From: Sperchopsis tessellata
Taxonomy: Eukaryota > Arthropoda > Insecta > Coleoptera > Hydrophilidae
Assembly: GCA_033557685.1 (NCBI GenBank)
Contig: JAWQRN010000315.1
Span: 1-31,540 of the forward strand
Length of the DNA stretch: 31,540 nt
Direction of reading: 5' to 3'
The position numbers and the translations under genes are program-made. The stretch's first letter is position 1. Each line of letters begins with the position of its first letter. Shown here in pieces: positions 1 through 9,399 of the stretch. Under the pieces are notes generated by a model. That model was not told where the DNA came from. It made no database searches and saw only the letters and a list, made by a program, of their open reading frames with translations.

Positions 1-108
1 TTTCCCTTCCTTGCTACGTTTTTAAGTTCCACACGAACTATTGTTTGTTTTTCTGTCGTCCCATCTATTGCGAAATGCACGATAAACAGATCTAACAACT
101 GAAACCTA

Positions 109-234
109 TCCACCATCTGAGGGTTGCACTTCTGCTCACCTGAGGTCAGCCACTTTGCTTTTAATCGCCAATCCACCATCGGAGGATTGCACTTCTGCTC
201 GCCAGAGGTCAGCCACTTTGATTTTAAACGCCAA
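109..234. repeat. 63-bp tandem duplication (two copies)
   Basis: Two adjacent 63-bp copies, 109-171 and 172-234, differ at about six positions. Each begins TCCACCATC and contains GAGGTCAGCCACTTTG. Equal length and exact abutment show a local tandem duplication. No coding frame is obvious. Confidence 0.9.
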
Positions 235-1280
235 TTTGAATTTATCTACCACCCAAGGACATTTTACGTAAATATTTGAAAGCGTCGAACATGTGGTTAG
301 GACACAGAAAACAAGCGAAATTCAACCTAAATCTGTTCGCAGTTGACGTATATGTGCAAACAAAACTTAAATACGTCGCTCTTATGAGCATACCTATCAC
401 GTCGTATATAGCCACTGTAGGGTTACCTTTTTTATGAGGAGGGGAAATCCTTTATGGACACTACTATTCAGCTAACACTACCTGGTAGTGCGAGCAGTGC
501 CACAGAATAGCTACTTTAAGCAGTGCGAGACTCCTTGTCATCTAGACAAGTATACTGGCTAAAACCCCGCCTCTACATTTACTTAGCCTTCTTAAGCTCG
601 GCCACATATAACGCACGACGCTTCTATCTATGCTGTAAATTAAATGACACCTTCTCAGAGAATTACACTGAAGCGATAATTTTATAAAGGCAATGATCAC
701 AAACTCAAGAATTTTCACAGCTCTGTGTGAAGAGGTGATGGTCTTTATTCTACTCTGCTCTTTCGTACAGAATAATATGGCTATCTCGCGGTAAGGTTTT
801 ACCCGGCTGATCGAACTCAGACATGAGGTTACACGACCGTAATCGGCTTCAGGCGCTTGCATATTTGTAAGATATTATCCTACAAATAATCAATCTAAAT
901 TTGGAATAATTCAAATAAAATTGAATCTATGGTTAAAAAATAGATATTTTATAGGTCATGTATCGAAAATTACCACCCTGAGGTATTTGAAACCTTGCAT
1001 AATTTATTATCTGAGAACAAGCTTCGTCTGTCCCGGGAAATTAGCGAAAATATAGTTAAACACTTAATAGGGGTCAAATCTGTACTTTTCCAAACCTGAA
1101 GAAGAAAACAATTGAATTTCAAATCCTTTTGATGATGAATTCTTTCGAACAGCTACATAACTATCAATCATGGAAAAATGGAACTTGACTGAACTGTCAA
1201 ATGATATTACTTTAAAGGCCGAATTCAAAATAAAATTACTTATTAATTTAACTTCGCCAATGTCGATCATAAGCCTAAAT
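235..1280. other. Unassigned region with a 106-codon minus-strand open frame
   Basis: This stretch is less AT-rich than most of the window, especially 235-870. A minus-strand frame at 862-542 encodes 106 residues but shows no domain, signal peptide or clear membrane segment that I recognise, and I see no splice sites or promoter linked to it. It could be a scrap of an unrecognised mobile element or a chance frame. Positions 870-1280 are AT-rich and I see nothing certain there before the LINE. Confidence 0.3.
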
Positions 1281-1520
1281 GTAAAAGAAGGAGTGACCGA
1301 GGAGTAACACCTCGCTAAAAAAACATGGGTTCAGCTGGCCCAGCTGATAGCACCCATTAAGGGCCCCAATCTAGGGTACAGGTGAAAACCGGTCAATGGC
1401 CCCAAGAAGCGGAAGAAGACGAAATGGTCTCAACGATGGAGGGGGGCGGAAGAACCAAACAACTCGCCAACACGCCCGGCAAGCGAAGCGTTTCAATGCC
1501 AAATACCCTTTAACTCAAAC

Positions 1521-1868
1521 TTGAACGTATTAAATCCAGAAAATAATATACCCCAGGAGAGTAGAGACGCGAACTCAGAATCTCTCATTGATTCATCGGA
1601 ATCAGTCAGCCTCATGAATTCTGGGGGAGGCACAGATTTGATATACAAAGTAAACACCCGAAAAATCCAACGGAGAAGGGATATACTCATAGCGACATAC
1701 AACATACGAACCATGAGAAATGATGAACACCTAGAAGAACTCAAGGAAGCATTATCCAAGATAAAATGGCACATTTTGGGACTAAGCGAGGCACGCTTAC
1801 CCAGAGAAAAATACACCACCCTAAAATCAAAACACACAATATACCAATATAACGAAGCAATAATCTAG
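1521..1868 (+). pseudogene. LINE endonuclease N-terminal fragment (RTE-like)
   Basis: An open frame of 115 residues whose last 65 resemble the start of an apurinic-type LINE endonuclease: ATYNIRTM (first metal-binding strand, catalytic Asn) followed by IKWHILGLSEAR (the E of the second conserved motif). In intact elements about 180 further residues follow, including the catalytic Asp/His motifs. Here the frame stops and the next LINE sequence is already the RT linker, so a deletion of roughly half a kilobase is inferred. The first ~50 residues are Ser/Asn-rich and not diagnostic. It is part of the 1285-3558 element and cannot be functional. Confidence 0.75.
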
Positions 1869-1869
1869 A

Positions 1870-2850
1870 TCTAAAATCAAACGAATACAGACAACTAAGT
1901 AAGACCATGGCGAAAGAAATCGGGAGAGAGACTAGAAGGCAAACCGCGGAACTCATAAGAGATTCAATAAAAAACAACAGGAACATGAGAATACTTAGAA
2001 CAGGAATGTCAAAGGGGAAAACGAAAATCCATTAAATTAAAAACAAGGACGGTATAACGGTCAATGACAGGGAACAAATACTCGAAGTTATTCGAAGCAT
2101 CTACCAAGACCTTTACAGATCCCACATACCAAACACACTAAATACTGACAACGAATTGATACAGAACGTCAATTTAGAAGACATACCGGAAATAGATATT
2201 CCCGAAATCAATAAAGCCCTTAGACAACTAAAAAACGAAAAAGCACCACGGGAAGAAAGAATATCCACAGAAATGTTAAAACTAGGAGGGGACGCCTTAT
2301 TAAATGCAGTAAAACTACTACTAAATAAATGCATTGAAGAAACGAGAATTCATACTGCCTGGGAAAATTCCGAAGTAATTTTAATACATAACAAAGGGTT
2401 TACTAATGACATTAAGAACTATAGACCCATTAGTCTGTTATCACACTTTTATAAACTATTAACAAAAATCAAAACAAATCGCCTAACAACAGGATTTTTA
2501 CCAACCTCCAGAACAGGCTGGTTTTCGCAGGGGGCTTAGCACATACAGACCATCCGTACATTGATCGAAATGTGTACGAAATACAAAGAAAGTGTTCGAT
2601 TCGATTGAACTCTGAGCAATATTTGCTGTTATGAATAAGGCTAGAATCGACTCAAGGTATACACAATTAAAAGTGGCACTAGATGAAGAGTCGACCACCG
2701 AGAAGATCAAAATAGGCAGAGGGGTCAGGCAGGGAGACACCATATAATCAAAGCTGTTCACGTTCGCTCTATCTAAATATCTGAACCACTTACGCTTTGC
2801 CGATGATATTATAATATTAAGCTCAAACATCCAAGAACTCAAGGACATGC
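1870..2850 (+). pseudogene. LINE reverse transcriptase remnant (RTE-like)
   Basis: The best-preserved part (2156-2539, 127 codons) carries the RT finger region: LRQLKNEKAP, EMLKLGGDAL, and NDIKNYRPISLLSHFYKLL, the canonical KNYRPISLL block of non-LTR RTs. Past 2540 the frame is shifted. VALDEESTTEKIKIGRGVRQGD appears near 2670-2735 in two short stretches, followed by a stop and then YLNHLRFADD near 2780-2810 (palm motif C, catalytic Asp pair). The palm segment with the first catalytic Asp (motif A) is missing between about 2580 and 2640. Multiple frameshifts, stops and deletions make this a dead copy. Confidence 0.85.
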
Positions 2851-3042
2851 TAGAAGAGCTAAAGACACCATCACTAGGGTCATTATCTTAGTATTTCCCA
2901 AATTCATTTTCAGGCCAACTGATAGTGGTGCTGTCTTTAGCTCTTCTAGCATGTCCTTGAGTTCTTGGATGTTTGAGCTTATTATTATAAAATCATCGGC
3001 AAAGCGTAAGTGGTTCAGATATTTAGATAGAGCGAGCGTCAA
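2757..3042. repeat. Inverted repeat: palm segment of the LINE in both orientations
   Basis: Arm 2757-2866 (plus) and arm 2933-3042 (minus) are near-identical over about 110 bp; the loop is about 66 bp. Both encode the RT motif-C stretch. On the minus strand the copy is cleaner, reading NHLRFADDFIIISSNIQEL, then continues into GLKMNLGNTKIMT, RT sequence that normally follows. The inverted block spans about 2867-3099; plus-strand LINE sequence resumes near 3100. Confidence 0.9.
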
Positions 3043-3099
3043 AGCTGGGCTGCGTTCGGCAAATTCAGGCCCATACTCAAGAACCCTGGCATACCACAC

Positions 3100-3535
3100 T
3101 GTCTAAAACGAAAAGTATGCGATATGTGCATATTACCCGGAACGACGCATGGCCTCAAAAAGATGGCATGGACAGTTAGGAGCGCAAACAAATTAACGAG
3201 CAATGGAACGTGCACTACTCGGCATAAGCTTGAGGGGCCGAATAACAAACCAAGAGATCAGACTATGAACCAAAGTCAAAGATGTGATCGAACAAAGCGC
3301 AGAACTTAAGTGGAGCTGGGTAAGACACGTATCCAGAGAAAACACCGACAAATGGACCCACAGAACTACTCACTGGAAACCAAGTGCCACAAAGCGAAGC
3401 ACTGGCAGACCACAAAGAAGATGGCTCGGCGACATCAAGAGGACAGCGGGAAGAGAATGGCATCGAATCGCTAAAAAAGATGGGCATGGAACGGTTTAAA
3501 GGAGGCCTACGTTCAGCAGTGGACAAACACAGGCT
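3100..3535 (+). pseudogene. LINE C-terminal region (RTE-like)
   Basis: In shifting frames the plus strand reads CILPGTTHGLKKMAWTVRSA, then a frame with ELKWSWVRHVSRENTDKW and STGRPQRRWLGDIKRTAG, then EAYVQQW just before the GA tail. The VLP.TYG.E.W and GRP..RW.DDI..AG..W blocks are standard in the region after the palm of RTE-like ORFs. Together they show the plus-strand element resuming after the inverted block. At least two frameshifts and one stop are visible. Confidence 0.8.
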
Positions 3536-3558
3536 GAAGAGAGAGAGAGAGAGAGAGA
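3536..3558 (+). repeat. (GA)n simple repeat at the LINE 3' end
   Basis: About eleven GA units directly follow the last LINE coding sequence. I read this as the 3' tail of the element rather than an independent microsatellite. Confidence 0.85.
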
Positions 3559-4094
3559 TTAATTTTTGATTAGATGTCTAGAGAGAATGTGGACAGCTTT
3601 CCGACAGGGCGCTTAAGTTTATGTAGCCGTTTACAAGTACGGAGCTGGTTGAGCGAGCTTTCTCTTCATATATTTTTTTAAAAACAAATACCGAAACATG
3701 CTGAAACAGCTACAGTTTAAGGTTATGCCTTGCATCATTTGTACTATGTACCTCAAAACACGCACAAGGATCTCACTAAATATTTTTTTATACAGTTTAT
3801 AATATTTTTTTGCAAAGATATGAAAACTATTGGCAATAGTTAATGCTTTAATTCACCTTGTTATAATTTCCACCATATACAAGCAAGAGGTACAACTGAA
3901 CGATGCAATGGTTTATTGAAAAATCAATTCAGATGCTTGCTAACCCATCGTTTTTATATTATTTCCCACATTCAGCTGGGAAAATAATAAATACTTTTGT
4001 AGTTTTATACTACTTTGATAATTTTGATATTGGAATGAATGTAAATGATAGCGTTCATTATGAATACATTTTACTAATTGAGAAATTATAGATG
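3559..4094. other. AT-rich intergenic stretch
   Basis: AT-rich DNA with several T runs. A 62-codon frame at 3903-4091 has no recognisable motif and its composition looks random. I see no supported gene or repeat. Confidence 0.5.
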
Positions 4095-4281
4095 CCTAAG
4101 CAAGATGGGCATAACATATCTGCATATTTAAGTTTTGTATTACTTACGTATTACAAAAAATTACACAGCATCTACGTTTTACATTTTTGTGTAAATTCTC
4201 TTTAATAACAAGTAAATTTTTACAAAAACCTGTTAGTAACTCAACAGTATTAAATACGCAGATATGCACTTCTTGCTTAGG
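4095..4281. mobile_element. MITE-like element with ~32-bp terminal inverted repeats
   Basis: The left end starts CCTAAGCAAGA and the right end finishes TCTTGCTTAGG. The inverted repeats run 4095-4131 and 4250-4281, matching over about 32 positions with a small gap, and include ATCTGC and TATTTAA on both sides. The 187-bp interior is AT-rich and non-coding, as in miniature inverted-repeat transposable elements. I could not identify a convincing target-site duplication, so the superfamily is open. Confidence 0.75.
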
Positions 4282-4469
4282 ATTGCGGCTTATGAGTTAC
4301 AATCTATCCATACCCCATGGACTAATTATTTATTTAACAAATAATAATTAAATAAATTGTTAATATATAATTGTTTAATAAAAATTGTACCTACATTATA
4401 ATTTAATAAAACAATTTAAGAAATATTGTTTATTAATAATAAATATATATATATAAAGATTTATTAATC
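4282..4469. other. Very AT-rich spacer
   Basis: Almost entirely A and T (4320-4465), including a short (TA)n run near 4442-4456. No gene seen. Confidence 0.6.
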
Positions 4470-5480
4470 CAATTTTCTTGAGAGATACCGCTATCGACTC
4501 CTTTGCTTGAATATCTCTCTCCATCAATGTAGCTTCCGGGACTAATTATTTTGTCTCAAATATGTGCCTTCCCAATCCAGTAACTTTGTCTGCTGCTTTC
4601 TCACTAATTTTTCTTTTTCTGGATCCTGAAACAATAATTGAGAAATAAGCAAAAGAATAACTAAAATATATAATATAGATTAATAAGATTTATTCAATTA
4701 AATAATACAAATGTTGAATATGTTTCTGTTATGTCTTGTTAGCACAAAAGTTTTTTCTATGTTCTTATGCAAATTTATTTTAAATGAGATTTACTTTTTA
4801 GAATGACTAATATGTTTACTCTTTTGTGTGACATCACAAGCAGATCTCTTTAATGCTAGGTCCTGGGTTGTTTTCAACTTGATCCAGCTACACATCGCCT
4901 TCATCCCGTACGGTATTTAGATCCGAATTGATTTTCAGAAACGTCTGAAATCTACGTGGAAACAATATTTACATTTTAAATCGTTGTATGAGTATGTCAG
5001 AATGGCAATGTGTTACTGCAAATAATAACAATTCATTATTTGTCGATATTATTTTAGTTAATAATAGCTGTGTATTATTAATAATTTTATTAGCTGTAAT
5101 ATAACAAGTGCTATGATTTGAATGTGTGATACTTTCAAATTAACACCGAGCTGCAAAATTTATTGAGTGTCTACATGTAATAATTACACTTACATTTATA
5201 CTGGACCCGTACTGCCCTCATTCCAAATATGGAAGAGTGCCCTATAAAAAGGTACTATTCTTTCCTTCACACTGTTTATCATTTCAGCCCCACCGCATGT
5301 CTTTGAAGAGGATACTTGGTTTTTCGATAGTTTATCTTTAACATTTCTCTTCGTATCCTGCCAGCTCTAAAAATAATTCACGTATGAATTTAACTTTGAA
5401 ATTAATGTATTATGTCAACTTACTTTTATCGCGCGTTTATATGATCCTCCATTTGCATTTTATTATAACTACGTTTTCCC
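4470..5480 (-). pseudogene. Zeste/Myb-SANT-like DNA-binding protein pseudogene (split, decayed)
   Basis: Minus-strand coding scraps line up in order. Near 5450-5424 a piece reads NGGSYKRAIK and ends at a GTAAGT donor. A 54-bp gap follows, then an acceptor (TTTTTAG at about 5370) and SWQDTKRNVKDKLSKNQ with a degenerate Gly-rich turn, running to a stop near 5195. A third piece (about 4950-4850) reads INSDLNTVRDEGD and a fourth (about 4627-4475) ISEKAADKVTGLGR then MERDIQAKESIAVSLKKI after TTTCAG. The order R.A.QLK..W.N.K...K, Gly turn, then a Lys/Glu-rich helix resembles Myb/SANT-like (Zeste-type) proteins, known both as insect regulators and as transposon accessory proteins. In-frame stops argue against function. 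A SINE abuts the first piece. Confidence 0.45.
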
Positions 5481-5493
5481 AACAATATTCATA

Positions 5494-5731
5494 GCCGTGT
5501 CGTAGCTCAGTGGCTAAGAACGACGCTGCTAAGCGTGAGGTTTCGGGTTCGAGTCCCAAAGTCTTTGTAATGCTCGTCTTCCGGGAGGGACGTAAAACGG
5601 TGGGTCCCGTGTATTGTAGGTAAAATGAAGACCACGTGCATGTAAAAGAACTCAATTCCAGTTGGAACACTGGATGCAGCAAAATTCCCAGGTGAGGGGG
5701 CTTAATCCTAGACCGACGTTAAATAAACAAC
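5494..5731 (+). mobile_element. tRNA-derived SINE
   Basis: The first ~70 bp are tRNA-like: a perfect A box TAGCTCAGTGG (5503-5513), a stem-loop near 5521-5535 with GCT in the anticodon position, and a perfect B box GGTTCGAGTCC (5546-5556). These are the two internal RNA polymerase III promoter elements. A ~170-bp non-tRNA body follows with a GC-rich block (CTTCCGGGAGGGACGTAAAA near 5578-5597, then GGTGGGTCCCGTGT), and the copy ends in an A-rich tail near 5722-5731. This layout defines a tRNA-SINE. No clear target-site duplication is visible. The body block recalls conserved central domains of invertebrate SINEs, but I cannot name the family. Confidence 0.88.
5503..5556 (+). promoter_or_regulatory. 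Internal pol III promoter (A and B boxes) of the SINE
   Basis: A box at 5503-5513 and B box at 5546-5556 both match consensus, with 32 bp between them, a normal spacing for tRNA-type pol III promoters. Both boxes being perfect suggests a relatively young copy. Confidence 0.85.
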
Positions 5732-6735
5732 CATATACAAATTATCTGAAAAAGACCCTCATTGGAAAATAGGTTTTCTTCAATTGTCCCCACTAATTTT
5801 ACCTTTTGAAAATAAATTATATAACCGTTCCTAGACAATTTTCGTTTAAATAAAAACTTTCACAGGTTTGAATTAATACGTGTTTCGCAGCGAATGTGTA
5901 CGAGTCCATATTTACGTACAGACTACGCGTGCTGTTGCTCGTACTTTTTCGTTCTCAGCAACGTTGCTGGTTCACTATCGTCTCGCCGACCATCCTCATA
6001 TCACTGATGGCTAGAGAGTACCGTTTATGAAAATGCGTGAGATGATAAATAAAATATCATTGAAAGTGAGATGATATAATATGAATCGCATGAAAGTTGA
6101 GAATCGAAACGTTGTAAAGGGAAACTGTTCATTATCTCAAGATCGACAGTACCGCTTCTCCCTACATATACTCTATTTAAGAGAATTAGACTAAAATAGA
6201 ATAATTTATATCTTCATCAAAAACGGTACATGTAATGTCACATTACATAATTCATAAGATACAAAAATTGCAAAAATAAAATTACATATACTGTATAAAC
6301 AAAATTAAATTAAATATTACATTACAATATATTTATTATAAACGAAACACTAAAATGGTAAAAAGTTCTCCACATTTTTACAGTGAACTACTGTATTGAA
6401 TATGGGGCCATTTTCAGCAAGCAACTTTTAACCGATTTATAGGATCCTCTCTAATGTGTTTATTGTATAATTTAGAGTACTAATACTTAATTTCTTGTTG
6501 CAAACTATTCAGCATATGGACGGAGTACGAAGGAGGACTACAAAGAGCATCCTGTCTTTATGACACTCATTGTTTCTTAGGAAATTGCAATGTGTATGTA
6601 CGTACTTAACTCAAACAAGTACGTAGATAAAGAATATGGTAAGTATTTATTCGCTTTTAAAATATTCTCTGCAGCTGTCATTAAATCTGAGATTGCTTAA
6701 TACTCTCACTGTTCTCTTTTGCAATAGAAGTAGAA
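5732..6735. other. Intergenic stretch, nothing assigned
   Basis: Mostly AT-rich, with a less AT-rich patch near 5880-6010. I see no coding block, inverted repeat or promoter that I can support. The AT-rich part (6180-6350) is low complexity. Confidence 0.45.
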
Positions 6736-6739
6736 CGTC

Positions 6740-7085
6740 CTTTCAATACAACCAAAACAAGAAATTAAACCAAAATCCTTGTGCTACGAATGTGGAAAAT
6801 AGGGCTATATTCGTTTTAATTGCTGTAACTGTAAACATATCGATACAGGAGCAAAACAAAGCATGACTAGAAAACATTTTTATAAAATCCTGGAGTCATG
6901 AGGACAACAATACAACAGACAAGTACTCAACATGAGACTTGTGAAGGTTGACCTGCATTGTTTTGTACTAACAAGTTTTATTATATTTCCTGAGGCAGAA
7001 AACACAATGTTAGGTATTGATTTTATAGAACATGCTAAAATATTGTTCAACATCATGAAAAGAAATTTGGATGTTAACAAATGAG
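6740..7085 (+). pseudogene. Gypsy-type gag zinc knuckle plus aspartic protease remnant
   Basis: One frame starting at the TGC at 6782 reads CYECGK, stop, GYIRFNC: a CX2CX4(H>Y)X4C nucleocapsid knuckle broken by TAG. Just 20 codons on, in the same frame, comes DTGAKQSM (6842-6865), the D[ST]G active site of a retroviral-type protease. The frame continues past a TGA (near 6897) to FPEAENTMLGIDFIEHAKI (about 6988-7045), the typical C-terminal end of a gypsy protease. The knuckle lies much closer to the active site than in intact elements, so an internal deletion is inferred. Scraps of the following linker persist to about 7200, but no RT follows. Confidence 0.8.
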
Positions 7086-7342
7086 TCAACTAAAACGTAC
7101 CCAATATATTTTGAAGATACCAACATGCAAGTAACATATAAAACTGCAGCCCCACTTCAAGGTGAAGAACTGGAAAGATAATCAAGGGAGTTGCAGAAGA
7201 ATAAGTAATATCAAGACAAAACTTTGAATAGGGAGGGTAAATTGTGACCGAGGAAAGAGGATGGACAATGTTGAATGCCAACCATCTGAGAGATTAGGAG
7301 GGAGAGTTTACACATTGTTAACCCATTAATTAATTATTGGCC

Positions 7343-7364
7343 GACCGCGTGTTGTACGCGGTTG
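7343..7364. repeat. Short GC-rich hairpin
   Basis: GACCGCGT and ACGCGGTT flank a five-base loop in otherwise AT-rich DNA; nearly all stem positions pair. It follows TTAACCCATT (7319-7328), which looks like a piggyBac-type end, but I see no matching right end. Confidence 0.5.
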
Positions 7365-7548
7365 GAAATTTCGTTCCTGGCGCAAGAAAACATTTTTATG
7401 TGTGTTGCTTATGGAGCTAGGTAATATAAATTCTAAATCAAGTCACTTTTTAACCCAAATACTTAAAACATTATTAACAATTTAGTGGTTAATGTTCACG
7501 GTTCGGAAAGCGCCTCTAGCGGTCATTGAATTTTGACCCTTCGTCTGT

Positions 7549-7558
7549 GCCTATAAAA
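7549..7558 (+). promoter_or_regulatory. TATA-box-like sequence
   Basis: CCTATAAAAG sits in a GC-richer patch with a plausible start site about 25-30 bp downstream. No intact gene follows, so any activity would belong to a mobile-element leader or LTR. Confidence 0.25.
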
Positions 7559-8063
7559 GACGGAGCGCCGGAAATCAAAGGTAATTGAAGTCCGCCACAG
7601 CCAGTAACGGTCGCAAGGTAGACATTCTCAAATACCTTTTAATTTACAACTTCCATCATAAGCACATTTTCATTCATTAGTTTAAGTTTGCTTTCTCTAT
7701 TTACATTCTTTAATAAAATAAACTTGGTACATAAATATACTGCATTTTTCTATCTCCAAACATATGTCCATATATATTTCTATTATAAATCTACTGTTAT
7801 CATTATATCTTGTGTACTATTGTTTTATTCGAAGATATTTTTATTCAATTCTTTTATATTGAACTCTAATGTATTTTTAGTTACTGCTACAACTAATAAT
7901 TCCCATTGCATTAGTTTAATATACATTCTTTTTGCAACCTTACTTATTTTCTTTTCTTTTAAATTGTTTCCTTTTCTCATTATTACTATGTGCCTTCTTG
8001 TGTGCTCCTACTGCTTCCTCCCTCCCCCATCATGGTGGCTGTAAGTAGTTCCAGCTTATCAAC

Positions 8064-9365
8064 ACGTTGGGCTCATGGGAGAGTAGTGATAGATTATGTA
8101 TTGGTAATTGAAAATATAGTGGAGATAATCAACAGTAAACAGTTGAGTTTAATAGCTGAGCTGAGGAAGGAACGTAAAGATACAAACAAAATCTAAGAGG
8201 TGTAATGATTCCTAAAAAAAAAACAGTGGAGGAAGAGATTAGAGATTTAATAACGACAGTGAAATAAGGAAAGAGTGCTGTCCGGCCGGAGAAAAACAGG
8301 AAGAATTTAATGAGATCATGAACGAAGGATCAAAAAAAGAGAAATGAGAAGGGTTGTCTGACTATGGAAAAAGGGAAAAGGTACTCGAGAAGAATATAGG
8401 CAGCATCTCTCAGAGAATATAAAGAAGTGTGCCAAGAAAAGAGATGGAGCAAGAGATAAAAAATGAACTTTGATACCTCAAGATTGAAGCTGAGGCTTGG
8501 AAATATATAAAGGAACTCACAAAAACAAAGAGCAAGGTAAGCATGGTTATAAACATGGAGAAATGGAGGCAACACAATTATAAGGTGTTATGGGTACTGA
8601 GTGTGTGGAACAAGTGGAAGACCAATCAGAATCAATTATTATGGAGATAGCAGCAGGGGAAGTGGAAGTACAACTAAACAAGCTGAAAGAAGAGTGTCAC
8701 CAGGAGCAGGTGGAGTCAAGAGTGAAGCATGGATACACGCAACACCAAACATTATAGAAAAAGTAACTAGGATGTTTAAAAAAGTGTGGAATTGCGAAGG
8801 ATTTCCTAAATGTGGAGAGAGGGTATAAGACCACTATACAAAAAGGAAACAAACATAAGCCAGGTAATTATAGAGGGATAAACACTGCTGAATACAGTAT
8901 ACAAAATAGTTAGACAGTTAGAGCTATCATAGGAAGACTGAAGATCTGGTTATTGGCATATGCAGATGATGTAGCTATAGTCGCATCAGATGCTGGGGTA
9001 CTAAGCACAGAAAAATTAAAGGTTATGGTCTTTAGAAAGGGAGGTGGAATCCACAGATGTAAGGACTGGAGATTGGGTGAGACTAAAATAGAGGAAGTTA
9101 ACACATTCAACTATTTAGAATTCAACTTCCAAAGAAACAATGGGGTAGAGGCACATATAACTGGTAAGAAAGGCTGCATTGGTGATGGAACAAGTGTGGG
9201 GATAGGGCTGAGACAATTCTGAGAGGATTATAGAATGAGAACTATGATGTACGATACCCAATTAAAAATTATGATGACTTATGGAGCAAAAATATGGGGA
9301 TGGAAAAAACAAACAGGACTAAGAGACTTCATAGGTATCTTAGATGGGTTTTGGGCTTAGGTTAA
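8064..9365 (+). mobile_element. Non-LTR retrotransposon remnant with the RT core deleted
   Basis: Ordered remnants: the endonuclease end (TRWAHGRVVIDYVLV, 8065-8110), a Lys/Glu-rich linker (about 8220-8560), the RT start (IIEKVTRMFKKVWN near 8750-8790, then REGI.RPLYKKG and NYRGI), then directly WLLAYADDVAIVASDAG (8947-8997), the palm catalytic motif. Motifs A and B, normally lying between, are missing, so a deletion of several hundred bp near 8900-8945 is inferred. After the palm come KVMVFRKGGG, EEVNTFNYLEF and a C-terminal MTYGAKIWGWK (9268-9303) with YLRWVLGL in another frame. Many frameshifts. The motif set fits the Jockey/I/R1 group; I cannot assign the clade. Confidence 0.8.
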
Positions 9366-9399
9366 TGCGCTCCTAAGTAAATCATAATAGAAAAAAATA

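Larger units (their letters stand above)
1285..3558 (+). mobile_element. RTE-like non-LTR retrotransposon, decayed and rearranged
   Basis: A degenerate LINE copy. In order: a GC-richer 5' leader (about 1285-1520); the start of an endonuclease/exonuclease/phosphatase domain; a join where most of the endonuclease is missing (about 1868); the linker and fingers of a reverse transcriptase; the motif GRGVRQGD near 2720; a palm motif with FADD near 2800; an inverted block (2867-3099); a C-terminal region with STGRPQRRWLGDIK; and a (GA)n tail at about 3536-3558. Ending in a short simple repeat rather than poly(A), plus the RT sequence, fits the RTE clade. Frameshifts and stops break it throughout, so it cannot make protein. 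The clade call rests on motif memory only. Confidence 0.85.
7300..8040. other. Spacer with hairpin and TATA-like site; possible LTR or 5' UTR
   Basis: Contains a strong short hairpin at 7343-7364, a TATA-like CCTATAAAAG near 7549-7558, and a T-rich run (7640-8000). A 118-codon plus frame at 7688-8044 is hydrophobic and T-driven, so I do not call it a gene. The 7490-7650 part could be a solo LTR of a gypsy-like element or a LINE leader; I cannot show LTR ends. Confidence 0.35.

Noticed and set aside
1493..1986. Minus frames of 114 and 81 codons
   Set aside because: They are antisense to the RTE-like LINE endonuclease and linker.
2498..2848. 116-codon minus frame
   Set aside because: It is antisense to LINE RT sequence; part of it mirrors the inverted repeat, but its own reading frame is meaningless.
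5494..5566. Stand-alone tRNA gene
   Set aside because: The acceptor and D arms pair poorly and a long SINE body follows; it is a SINE head, not a tRNA gene.
5437..5682. 81-codon minus frame
   Set aside because: It is the antisense of the tRNA-derived SINE, whose pol III boxes explain the sequence.
7688..8044. 118-codon hydrophobic plus frame
   Set aside because: T-rich composition alone yields Phe/Leu/Ile codons; no motif, splice signal or homologous pattern.
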